DNA of 64,000 nucleotides from GCA-002282575 sp964519885. Its GTDB lineage: Bacteria; Pseudomonadota; Gammaproteobacteria; Thiomicrospirales; Thiomicrospiraceae. The stretch is taken from assembly GCA_964519885.1 (NCBI GenBank), contig CAZFLX010000003.1, positions 1-64,000 on the forward strand, read 5' to 3'. Under the pieces are notes generated by a model, which saw nothing but the letters and a program-made list of their open reading frames with translations, had not been told where the DNA came from and searched no databases. Positions 1 to 7,035 of the stretch are shown here, piece by piece (position 1 is the stretch's first letter; each line of letters begins with the position of its first letter). The position numbers were made by a program, and so were the translations under genes.

Positions 1-43
1 TTCTGCGTCTCACTCGAAGCGATGCGTTGTTTCGAGAAGCTGA

Positions 44-72
44 ATTATGGGACTTATAAACACTTTTGGCAA
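44..72 (-). promoter_or_regulatory. Strong rRNA-type promoter reading out of the left edge
   Basis: On the minus strand a -35 TTGCCA (67-72) is separated by 17 bases from a -10 CATAAT (44-49). An A/T-rich tract that could act as an UP element lies just upstream (about 73-100). It lies downstream of tyrS and points away from it, so it drives something beyond base 1. A position just after tyrS is where rRNA operons sit in some gammaproteobacteria, but no mature rRNA sequence is visible here, so that identity is inference. Confidence 0.5.
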
Positions 73-107
73 GCGTTTTTTAAACTTTTATTAAATTTAC
101 TGGTCAC

Positions 108-125
108 ACCACTACAAATAGTGGT
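108..125 (-). terminator. Weak hairpin after tyrS
   Basis: A perfect 7-bp inverted repeat (ACCACTA / TAGTGGT) with a 4-base loop lies just beyond the tyrS stop codon. It lacks a clear U-tract on the minus strand, so it is either a weak terminator or a 3'-end stabilising hairpin. Confidence 0.3.
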
Positions 126-130
126 TTAAA

Positions 131-1336
131 TCACACTGAACGCACTAATCGAGCGAAGTTACGCTTACCAACTTGATAGACTGCATCTTCGCCAACCGGA
201 ATGACTTGATTTGGATTATCGAGTTTTTCACCATTACGCTTTAAGCCGCCTTGTTTAGCGGCGCGCACCACATCAGAAGAGCTAGCTGCTGCACCAGCGG
301 CTTTCATAGCCTGCGCTACGGTCATATCCCCTTCAACGATAAATGGCTCCAAATCCGTCGGCAACTCTTTATTCTTAAAACGGGCTTCAAAATTCGCTAA
401 CACATCCAACGCTGCTTGTGCGCCGTGAAAACGTCCAACCAGTTCTTGCGCCAGCTTCACTTTAATATTGCGCGGGTTAGCACCTGCCTGCACTTCTGCC
501 TTCATAGCAGCAATGCTTTCAAGGCTTTCGAAACTGAGCAACTCGTAGTAACGCCACATCAATTCATCGGAAATGGACATGACTTTACCGAACATATCGT
601 CGGGTGCATCACTGATACCAATATAGTTGCCAAGCGATTTAGACATTTTCTGTACGCCATCTAGCCCTTCTAGAATGGGCATCATTAAGACACATTGCGG
701 TTCTTGTCCTGCGTCCTTTTGCAATTCACGCCCCATCAGCAGATTGAACTTCTGGTCGGTGCCGCCCAACTCTAAGTCTGCTTTCAAAACGACCGAGTCG
801 TGACCCTGTAGTAAAGGATACAAAAACTCGTGAATAGCGATGGGTTGTTGATTATGGTAACGCTTGGTAAAGTCATCACGTTCCAGCATACGAGCTACGG
901 TCGATTGAGCGGCTAGGCGAATCATATCAACGCCCGTTAACTGGTTCATCCATGCACCATTGAAGACAACCTCTGTCTTGTCCGCATCCAGAATTTTGAA
1001 CACTTGTTCGGTGTAGCTTTTGGCATTGACTTTCACCGCTTCGGCATCTAAAGGCTTACGCGTGACATTTTTACCCGTTGGGTCACCAATCATGGCGGTG
1101 AAGTCCCCAATCAGAAACAGAATATGGTGACCTAGGTCTTGCAGTTGACGCAGTTTATTAATGAGAACGGTGTGACCTAGGTGCAAATCAGGAGCAGTTG
1201 GGTCGAAACCAGCCTTAACGCGCAAGGGTGTGCCTTTTTTCAGCTTCTTAATGAGTTCATCCTCAATCAGCAGTTCTGCTGCACCGCGTTTAATAATAGC
1301 AAGTGTTTGAGCAATTTGTTGGTCAGTCATAGTCAT
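131..1336 (-). CDS. tyrS: Tyrosyl-tRNA synthetase
   Basis: Class I aminoacyl-tRNA synthetase that charges tRNA-Tyr in the cytoplasm. The 401-residue product shows the HIGH-type signature as HLGH (about residue 52), a KMSKS loop written exactly KMSKS (about residue 231), and a C-terminal S4 RNA-binding region ending in a KRNFARL-type segment. Length and the HLGH form fit the bacterial TyrRS subgroup common in proteobacteria (TyrZ-like) rather than the E. coli TyrS type. Start: ATG at 1336; a second in-frame ATG lies two codons later. It lies 36 bases downstream of pyrD on the same strand and may be co-transcribed with it. Confidence 0.97.
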   Translation of the reverse strand: MTMTDQQIAQTLAIIKRGAAELLIEDELIKKLKKGTPLRVKAGFDPTAPDLHLGHTVLINKLRQLQDLGHHILFLIGDFTAMIGDPTGKNVTRKPLDAEAVKVNAKSYTEQVFKILDADKTEVVFNGAWMNQLTGVDMIRLAAQSTVARMLERDDFTKRYHNQQPIAIHEFLYPLLQGHDSVVLKADLELGGTDQKFNLLMGRELQKDAGQEPQCVLMMPILEGLDGVQKMSKSLGNYIGISDAPDDMFGKVMSISDELMWRYYELLSFESLESIAAMKAEVQAGANPRNIKVKLAQELVGRFHGAQAALDVLANFEARFKNKELPTDLEPFIVEGDMTVAQAMKAAGAAASSSDVVRAAKQGGLKRNGEKLDNPNQVIPVGEDAVYQVGKRNFARLVRSV

Positions 1337-1372
1337 AATCTTTAATAACGTGAATAAATGAAAAATGGAAAC

Positions 1373-2338
1373 TTACTTTAAGCAACTGGCTGGCGTACAA
1401 CCTGCACTATTGTCGTGCAACTCGAGCGCACCCGTCAGTTGAGACACATGGGTAAAGCCGTAGCGACTCATATACTTTTGCATGCCTTTAATGATCTTGT
1501 TGGCAATAAGCGGGTCTTTGGCTAGCGCTGTGCCCATCCCGACAAGCGTTGCGCCAGCGAGCATAAACTCAATGGCATCATCACTATTGGTAATGCCACC
1601 CTGCCCGATAATGGGAATATTATGCGGTTTAGCGACTTGATAAATTTTATGTACCGCTAATAAGGCAATGGGTTTAATAGCTGGGCCAGACAAACCGCCT
1701 TGATTATTTCCTAAGCGCGGCATACGAGTATGAATGTCAATCGCCATGGCACTAACCGTATTAATAGCAGACAAGGCATTAGCGCCAGCTTCAATACAAC
1801 GACGCGCTCCCTCGGCAATATCGGCTTGATTGGGTGATAGTTTTACAATCAGTGGTTTACTGGTCACAGCACGACAAGCCTCAACGACTTTCGCCGATAA
1901 GTCGGGGTCATTACCAAAGGCTGCGCCACCCTTTTTCACATTTGGGCAAGAAATATTAATTTCAATGGCTGGCACAGGCGTTTGATCGAAGGCTCGTGCT
2001 AGGCTGGCGTATTCATCAATAGAGAAACCCGAAATATTGGGGATAAAGTGCGGCTTACCATCCCAATTCAGTTTAGGCAGTAACTCGCTAATCACCGTGG
2101 CAGCGCCTGGGTTTTGCAAACCAATGGCATTCATCAGTCCATAAGGCGTTTCGGTGACACGCTCGGCTGGATTGCCGTAACGTTCAGCTTCGGTCGTTCC
2201 TTTTAGAAAAACCGCGCCCACTGCATCGTAATTAAAACCAGAAACCTTAAGATATTCCGTACCGTAACCCGCATTACCCGAAAGCAAGCACAGGGGTGTG
2301 TTAAAATCGAGTCCAAACGCCGTAGTATTAAGAGACAA
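1373..2338 (-). CDS. pyrD: Dihydroorotate dehydrogenase, class 1
   Basis: Oxidises dihydroorotate to orotate in pyrimidine synthesis. The 321-residue protein is a soluble FMN TIM barrel with the class 1 signature NISCPN (about residue 128), whose cysteine is the catalytic base in class 1 enzymes. A KLSPN motif and C-terminal phosphate-binding glycines (GQGGI, GMGTAL) follow. There is no N-terminal membrane segment of the class 2 type. The start is TTG at 2338, supported by AAGGA seven bases upstream. No pyrK-like partner is nearby, so class 1A (fumarate) versus 1B (NAD) is undecided. The start lies only 15 bases from divergent trmL. Confidence 0.88.
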   Translation of the reverse strand: MSLNTTAFGLDFNTPLCLLSGNAGYGTEYLKVSGFNYDAVGAVFLKGTTEAERYGNPAERVTETPYGLMNAIGLQNPGAATVISELLPKLNWDGKPHFIPNISGFSIDEYASLARAFDQTPVPAIEINISCPNVKKGGAAFGNDPDLSAKVVEACRAVTSKPLIVKLSPNQADIAEGARRCIEAGANALSAINTVSAMAIDIHTRMPRLGNNQGGLSGPAIKPIALLAVHKIYQVAKPHNIPIIGQGGITNSDDAIEFMLAGATLVGMGTALAKDPLIANKIIKGMQKYMSRYGFTHVSQLTGALELHDNSAGCTPASCLK

Positions 2339-2353
2339 GAGAGCATCCTTTCG

Positions 2354-2812
2354 ATGAATATAGCGATTATTCTTTACGAACCTGAAATTCCACCCAACAC
2401 AGGTAATATCATTCGGTTGGCTGCCAATGCGGGCGCTAGCCTACATTTAATTGAACCAATGGGCTTTACCTTAGATGAAAAGCAGTTACGTCGTGCAGGT
2501 ATGGATTATACCGAATTGGCGCATGTTCAAGTACATAAAAATTTAGAAGCTTGCTTAGCCAGCCTACAACCTAAACGTGTTTTTGCCTTGACCACCAAAA
2601 GCACCAATCGTTACGATCAAGTGGTTTTTGAAGAGGGCGACGCTTTGATGTTTGGTCCTGAATCGCGTGGTTTGCCTGAATCGGTACGCATGAGTTTGCC
2701 TGAAAACCAGCGCATCACCATTCCCATGCGCGCGGGTTGTCGTAGCTTGAACTTATCCAACGCGGTGGCAGTAGTGGTGTATGAAGCTTGGCGTCAGCAG
2801 GGGTTTTCCTAA
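2354..2812 (+). CDS. trmL: tRNA (cytidine/uridine(34)-2'-O)-methyltransferase
   Basis: SPOUT-class enzyme that 2'-O-methylates the wobble base of leucine tRNAs. The 152-residue product has the whole family pattern: an N-terminal EPEIPPNTGNIIRLAAN segment, a central FGPESRGLP loop, and a C-terminal RSLNLSNAVAVVVYEAWRQ knot motif. Length matches the family (about 155). The promoter must lie inside the divergent pyrD gene; a TAAAAT hexamer lies about 40 bases upstream of the start, within the pyrD 5' end. Confidence 0.96.
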   Translation: MNIAIILYEPEIPPNTGNIIRLAANAGASLHLIEPMGFTLDEKQLRRAGMDYTELAHVQVHKNLEACLASLQPKRVFALTTKSTNRYDQVVFEEGDALMFGPESRGLPESVRMSLPENQRITIPMRAGCRSLNLSNAVAVVVYEAWRQQGFS

Positions 2813-2877
2813 ACCTGCCATTCATTTTTTGTGCAATTTAAGTCTCTCAAATTGAGCCACTAAAACAGGGGAACGAA

Positions 2878-4530
2878 ATGCGATTCTGGATCATTTTATC
2901 TGCATGGTTGGTGTTTGTTGGTCATGGCCATGCCGGACAAGCAGCAGTGGCGATGCCTGATCGTTTTTCGGCACAAGTGGCTCAACAAGTATTAGATAAA
3001 GGCGGTAATGCCGTTGATGCAGCGGTTGCAGCCTCGATGGTGCTAGCCGTTACCTACCCTGAAGCGGGCAATTTGGGTGGTGGGGGATTTATGCTGGTGC
3101 GCCATCAGCAACAAGATTATTTTCTCGATTATCGTGAAACCGCGCCGTCAAAAGCGCATCGAGATGTCTATTTGAATGAGCAAGGAGAAGTCATACCACG
3201 GCAATCTTTAATTGGCGTACAGGCAGCGGGTGTGCCGGGGACGGTGGCTGGTTTGTGGGAAGCACATCAACGCTTTGGACGTCTGCCTTGGGCAGAGCTA
3301 ATGAAACCAGCCATTACTTTGGCAGAGCAGGGCTTTGAAGTTCCGCAAGATTTGGCGGATTTAGCTAGCTGGTATCAAGGTTGGTTAGGTGACAAGGCGA
3401 CTCAGGTTAACTTTGTTAAACACTTTGGTCGACTGCAAGCAGGCAAAGTCTTTAAACAACCTGAATTGGCAAAGACCTTAACGCGCTTAGCGAGATTGGG
3501 GGCGGACGATTTTTACCGTGGACAAACCGCTAAATACCTTTTAGCGCAGGCAGCTGCTTGGTTTTCTGCCGAGGATTTAGCCAATTATCGTCCGATCTGG
3601 CGAGCGCCCTTGATGGGTGAATGGCGAGGTCATCGGGTCATTACTGCTCCACCACCCAGTTCTGGAGGCATTGCCTTGCTACAACTGCTGGCGATACAAG
3701 CGCATCACGCACCAGATTTTGCGGGCATTGCTTACGGCTCGGCTGACTATTGGCACCTATTAGCCGAATACATGAAACCCGTTTATGCTGACCGCGCCCA
3801 TCATTTAGGTGATCCCGATTTTCACCCCGTTCCTGTGCAAAAACTGCTTGGTGCGGATTATTTAAAGAGCCGTGCTAAGGCGGTGCAGCGAGACCGCATT
3901 TCAGCAACAGAAACCATCAAGGCCGGCTTTGTGGAAAGTGAACAAACCACCCATTTTTCCATTATCGATGGACAAGATAATGCGGTCTCTAACACCACCA
4001 CTTTAAACATGCCCTTTGGCAATGGCGTGGTAGTGGAAGGCGCAGGCTTTTTACTGAATAATGAAATGGACGATTTTTCCGCCAAACCAGGTGTACCGAA
4101 TGTCTTTGGTGTGATTGGTGGTGAGGCGAATGCCATTGCACCGGGTAAGCGCATGCTTTCATCCATGACACCAACACTGTTGGTGAAAGATGAAAAGGTG
4201 GTTGGTGTGGTGGGCACGCCGGGTGGTTCGACCATCATCACCAGTGTGTTTCAAACCTTGTTGAATAGTATGGTATGGGGCATGTCGGCGCAAGCTGCTG
4301 TGGACGCACCACGTATGCACCACCAGCTGTGGCCAAAAGATGAAATCGGCTTTCATCCCAGCATAAATGAAGCAACGCAATCTGGCTTGGAATTAATGGG
4401 GTATCAGCTTAAAAAGCGCCAGTTTCATGGTGATGTGCAGTGGATTTATCAACATCCAAAACAGGGACTAGAAGCGGCTTCCGATCAGCGCGGCCGAGGC
4501 GTTAGTCGCGTATGGACCCTCAATCCTTGA
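2878..4530 (+). CDS. ggt: Periplasmic gamma-glutamyltransferase
   Basis: Ntn-hydrolase that cleaves gamma-glutamyl bonds such as that of glutathione. The 550-residue precursor begins with a Sec signal peptide (about residues 1-19, ending HGHAG). The large-subunit region carries GGNAVDAAVAA and NLGGGGFML. Autocleavage is expected before the threonine of a TTHFSI motif (about residue 362), giving the small subunit with SSMTPTLL and GTPGGS oxyanion and substrate loops. A good ribosome site (AGGGGAACGA) precedes the ATG. Its 3' end overlaps the convergent hydroxy-acid dehydrogenase gene by 11 bases. Confidence 0.95.
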   Translation: MRFWIILSAWLVFVGHGHAGQAAVAMPDRFSAQVAQQVLDKGGNAVDAAVAASMVLAVTYPEAGNLGGGGFMLVRHQQQDYFLDYRETAPSKAHRDVYLNEQGEVIPRQSLIGVQAAGVPGTVAGLWEAHQRFGRLPWAELMKPAITLAEQGFEVPQDLADLASWYQGWLGDKATQVNFVKHFGRLQAGKVFKQPELAKTLTRLARLGADDFYRGQTAKYLLAQAAAWFSAEDLANYRPIWRAPLMGEWRGHRVITAPPPSSGGIALLQLLAIQAHHAPDFAGIAYGSADYWHLLAEYMKPVYADRAHHLGDPDFHPVPVQKLLGADYLKSRAKAVQRDRISATETIKAGFVESEQTTHFSIIDGQDNAVSNTTTLNMPFGNGVVVEGAGFLLNNEMDDFSAKPGVPNVFGVIGGEANAIAPGKRMLSSMTPTLLVKDEKVVGVVGTPGGSTIITSVFQTLLNSMVWGMSAQAAVDAPRMHHQLWPKDEIGFHPSINEATQSGLELMGYQLKKRQFHGDVQWIYQHPKQGLEAASDQRGRGVSRVWTLNP

Positions 4531-5530
4531 GCAACGCAGAAGAACCCATCAACGCCATGGTCATTTCTAGCTCATCCCTTAATAGACGAATAACTTGCGC
4601 TACGCCCATGGCACCATTGGCAGCCAGACCATAAATATAAGGGCGACCGATACACACCGCACTCGCCCCTAGTGATAATGCCTTGTAAGCATCTAACCCA
4701 GAACGAATACCACTATCCAACAGCACGGGCACTCTACCCTTTACCTGAGCAATCACGGCTTTTAAGGCATCGACACTATTCACCACACTATCCAATACTC
4801 GACCGCCATGATTAGAAACGACGATACCATCGAATCCCAAAGCAATTGCTTGTTCAGCATCTTCGGGGTGTAAGATGCCTTTAATCAATAAGGGCAATTG
4901 GGTTTGCTCACGCAACCAGAGCATATCTTGCCAAGTCGGTGCTTGTGACATCCATCCGTGAAACACCGCGCTTTCTCCCGAACCAACAGGGTTCGACCTG
5001 AGCGGTTGCTCACAATTCACCGCCCAAATATCAGCGGGCAAGTCACACACTGCTTGTTTCACAGGCGCATCGACCGTGACCACGATCACCGCATAACCGA
5101 CCTTTTCGGCACGTTTCAGTAAGCGCAGCGTGCGCTCTCGATTGCCTTGCCAATACAGCTGAAACCATAAAGGACGCTCACTCGCCGACGCAATGGCTTC
5201 TAAAGATTGACTGGCAAGACTGCTCACCAACATGCCACCACCCTGTGCATCGGCAGCAGCGGCACTGCCTTGTTCGCCATCGGCATGAAACAAACATTGA
5301 TAAGCAATGGGCGCTAGCAATAAAGGATGGTCATAGGTCTGCCCAAATAGCGTCACCGAAGTGGATGCTTGGCGCATATCTGCCAACACTTTCGGCACGA
5401 GACGCATGGCATCGAAAGCCTCTCGGTTAGCTTGGGCAGTTAATCCTCGCCCAGCGGTATCTTGCAAATAATCCCAAGCCTGAGCTGAAAGTGTTGCTTG
5501 GGCTTGTTGTACTAATTCAAAAAGATTCAT
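4520..5530 (-). CDS. FMN-dependent alpha-hydroxy acid dehydrogenase/oxidase
   Basis: Member of the glycolate oxidase / L-lactate dehydrogenase (LldD-like) TIM-barrel family. Visible are the N-terminal RLVPKVLADM segment, the substrate/FMN motif VVSNHGGRVLDS (about residue 236) with the catalytic His and Arg, and the C-terminal DSGIRSGLDAYKALSLGA and IGRPYIYGLAANG phosphate-binding motifs. At 336 residues it is slightly shorter than LldD (about 380-396) but similar to other members. Substrate (lactate, glycolate or another 2-hydroxy acid) cannot be read from sequence. It stands alone and is divergent from vapB. Confidence 0.88.
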   Translation of the reverse strand: MNLFELVQQAQATLSAQAWDYLQDTAGRGLTAQANREAFDAMRLVPKVLADMRQASTSVTLFGQTYDHPLLLAPIAYQCLFHADGEQGSAAAADAQGGGMLVSSLASQSLEAIASASERPLWFQLYWQGNRERTLRLLKRAEKVGYAVIVVTVDAPVKQAVCDLPADIWAVNCEQPLRSNPVGSGESAVFHGWMSQAPTWQDMLWLREQTQLPLLIKGILHPEDAEQAIALGFDGIVVSNHGGRVLDSVVNSVDALKAVIAQVKGRVPVLLDSGIRSGLDAYKALSLGASAVCIGRPYIYGLAANGAMGVAQVIRLLRDELEMTMALMGSSALLKD

Positions 5531-5560
5531 TCAAGGCTACTCTAAATTACAGTAAAATGA

Positions 5561-5581
5561 AGATATACTTATGTCATATCT
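5561..5581. promoter_or_regulatory. Probable VapBC autoregulation operator
   Basis: AGATAT and ATATCT form a perfect 6-bp inverted repeat with a 9-base spacer, 17 bases ahead of the vapB start codon. A TATACT hexamer inside it (5564-5569) would make a -10 element. VapB-VapC complexes typically repress by binding such palindromes over their own promoter; that role here is inferred from position. Confidence 0.5.
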
Positions 5582-5598
5582 CAACAAGGAGTTTCATA

Positions 5599-5832
5599 AT
5601 GGACAGTGCGCGCGTATTTATGTCGGGTCGAAGTCAAGCTGTACGTTTACCCAAGGATTATCGCTTTGACACCGATCAAGTGTTTATTAAACAAATTGGT
5701 CATAGCTTGTTACTCACGCCTAAAAATGATGCTTGGGAACTACTCGAATTGGGTTTAAATCAATTCGAACCTGACTTTTACCTGATGCGCAACCAACCCG
5801 AGCAACAGCAACGAGACGATTTATCGGCATGA
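5599..5832 (+). CDS. vapB: VapB/VagC-type antitoxin
   Basis: Antitoxin of a type II toxin-antitoxin pair; 77 residues. The N-terminal half is a MazE/AbrB-like swapped-hairpin DNA-binding domain (VFMSGRSQAVRLPKDYRF), and the C-terminal half is a toxin-wrapping tail. An upstream-extended frame exists, but the ATG at 5599 has an AAGGAG ribosome site eight bases upstream and begins exactly where the family begins. It overlaps vapC by 4 bases (ATGA), as expected for coupled translation. Confidence 0.93.
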   Translation: MDSARVFMSGRSQAVRLPKDYRFDTDQVFIKQIGHSLLLTPKNDAWELLELGLNQFEPDFYLMRNQPEQQQRDDLSA

Positions 5833-6239
5833 AATACCTACTCGACACCAACATCTGTATTTACATCATCAATCAACGACCTGCTGAAGTCATTCAACGC
5901 TTTCGACAGTATGCGGTGGGAGATATTGGTATTTCCAGTATTACCGCCAGTGAATTGGCTTACGGGGTTGAAAAATCCGCTTCATCCCGCAACAAAAATG
6001 CCCTTTCACTCTTTCTTGCCCCCTTAAGCATATTACCATTCGATGAAAACTGTATTTGGCAATATGGTCAACTGCGCAGTGAACTCGAACGAAAAGGCAA
6101 TATCATCGGACCACTTGACCAGCTAATCGCCGCTCACGCCCTCAGTTTAAACATTCCGTTAGTAACGAACAACCTTAAAGAATTTGAACGCATCCCAAAC
6201 TTGCAACTAGAAAACTGGGTGAGCCAATCTAATCAGTAG
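5829..6239 (+). CDS. vapC: VapC toxin, PIN-domain ribonuclease
   Basis: Mg2+-dependent RNase of the PIN fold, held inactive by VapB. The 136-residue sequence opens MKYLLDTNI with acidic Asp6. It continues with Glu42 in an ITASELAYG helix, Asp97 in a GPLDQLIAAHAL segment, and the family motif VTNNLKEF near 112-119. These match the conserved metal-binding acids of the family, with Asn at the usual fourth position. Members of this subgroup often cut initiator tRNA, but the target here is unknown. The stop codon is only six bases from the convergent piuC stop. Confidence 0.95.
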   Translation: MKYLLDTNICIYIINQRPAEVIQRFRQYAVGDIGISSITASELAYGVEKSASSRNKNALSLFLAPLSILPFDENCIWQYGQLRSELERKGNIIGPLDQLIAAHALSLNIPLVTNNLKEFERIPNLQLENWVSQSNQ

Positions 6240-6245
6240 AACCGC

Positions 6246-6929
6246 CTAAGTCTCCGCCCACATACGTAGCAGATTATGATAAGTGCCCGTCATCTTCACC
6301 ACTTCGGGCGTGTCACCAATTTGCTGACGCAAGGCTAAAATATTCATGTCCAAATCGAACAATAAACGACGGCGATCATCTTCACGCACCATACTTTCTG
6401 TCCAGAAAAAAGAAGCAACACGCGCCCCTTTCGTGACGGGTTCAACACGGTGTACGCTCGATGAAGGGTATAAAATCATATCCCCGGCAGGCAATTTTAC
6501 CTTGTGGCTACCAAAGGTATCTTCCACAACCAATTCACCGCCTTCGTAATCGTCAGGATCGGAAAAAAACAGCGTGCAAGAAACATCTGAACGCACGCGC
6601 TGCGCTGTGCCAGGCACGGTGCGAATCGAACCATCAACGTGGTTACCGAAAGTGTTCATCTCGCCTGTGTAACAATTAAAATACGGCGGCAGTATCTTCT
6701 TTGGTAAAGCCGCGGTAAAAAACAGCGCATTGCGGTTAAGTGCCGCTAACACAATTTTTTGCAGCGACTGACTGGCTTCGCTTTGCTCGGGCAGTTGCAA
6801 ATTGCGCTTTACCAAGGCCGCTTGAGAACCAGCCGTATCACGACCATCCAGCCAGTTCGAAGCTTCCAAAATGGCTCGACACTGCGCCAGCTCTTCGTGG
6901 GTCAGTACTTCGGGAACATGAATCATCAT
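6246..6929 (-). CDS. piuC: Fe(II)/2-oxoglutarate hydroxylase, PKHD type
   Basis: Member of the PiuC/YbiX family, found beside TonB-dependent siderophore receptors and induced by iron shortage. The ATG at 6929 (followed by a second ATG) has an AGGAG site eight bases upstream and yields 227 residues, the usual family length; the longer frame is rejected. Iron ligands are the HVD pair (NHVDGSI) and the distal His in SSSVHRVEPV, followed by an Arg for 2-oxoglutarate (RVASFFW). Its substrate is unknown. A terminator-like hairpin lies between it and the receptor gene upstream. Confidence 0.93.
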   Translation of the reverse strand: MMIHVPEVLTHEELAQCRAILEASNWLDGRDTAGSQAALVKRNLQLPEQSEASQSLQKIVLAALNRNALFFTAALPKKILPPYFNCYTGEMNTFGNHVDGSIRTVPGTAQRVRSDVSCTLFFSDPDDYEGGELVVEDTFGSHKVKLPAGDMILYPSSSVHRVEPVTKGARVASFFWTESMVREDDRRRLLFDLDMNILALRQQIGDTPEVVKMTGTYHNLLRMWAET

Positions 6930-6989
6930 GGCAAAGACTCCTGAGTCAAGTTTTATGGTCATTCATTCTATGCGAAAACAGATGACCAT

Positions 6990-7017
6990 AAAAAATGACC
7001 GCCTCAAATGGGCGGTC
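6990..7017 (-). terminator. Intrinsic terminator after the siderophore receptor gene
   Basis: A 7-bp GC-rich inverted repeat, GACCGCC (6997-7003) and GGCGGTC (7011-7017), is followed on the minus strand by ATTTTTTA. It lies between the receptor stop codon and piuC, so it may end the receptor transcript or let only part of it continue into piuC. Confidence 0.75.
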
Positions 7018-7035
7018 GAAAGGGGCTATTAAACC

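Noticed and set aside
1..130. 5' end of a 16S rRNA gene at the left edge
   Set aside because: Only a promoter-like sequence is present; no mature rRNA sequence could be recognised in the first 45 bases, so no RNA gene is called.
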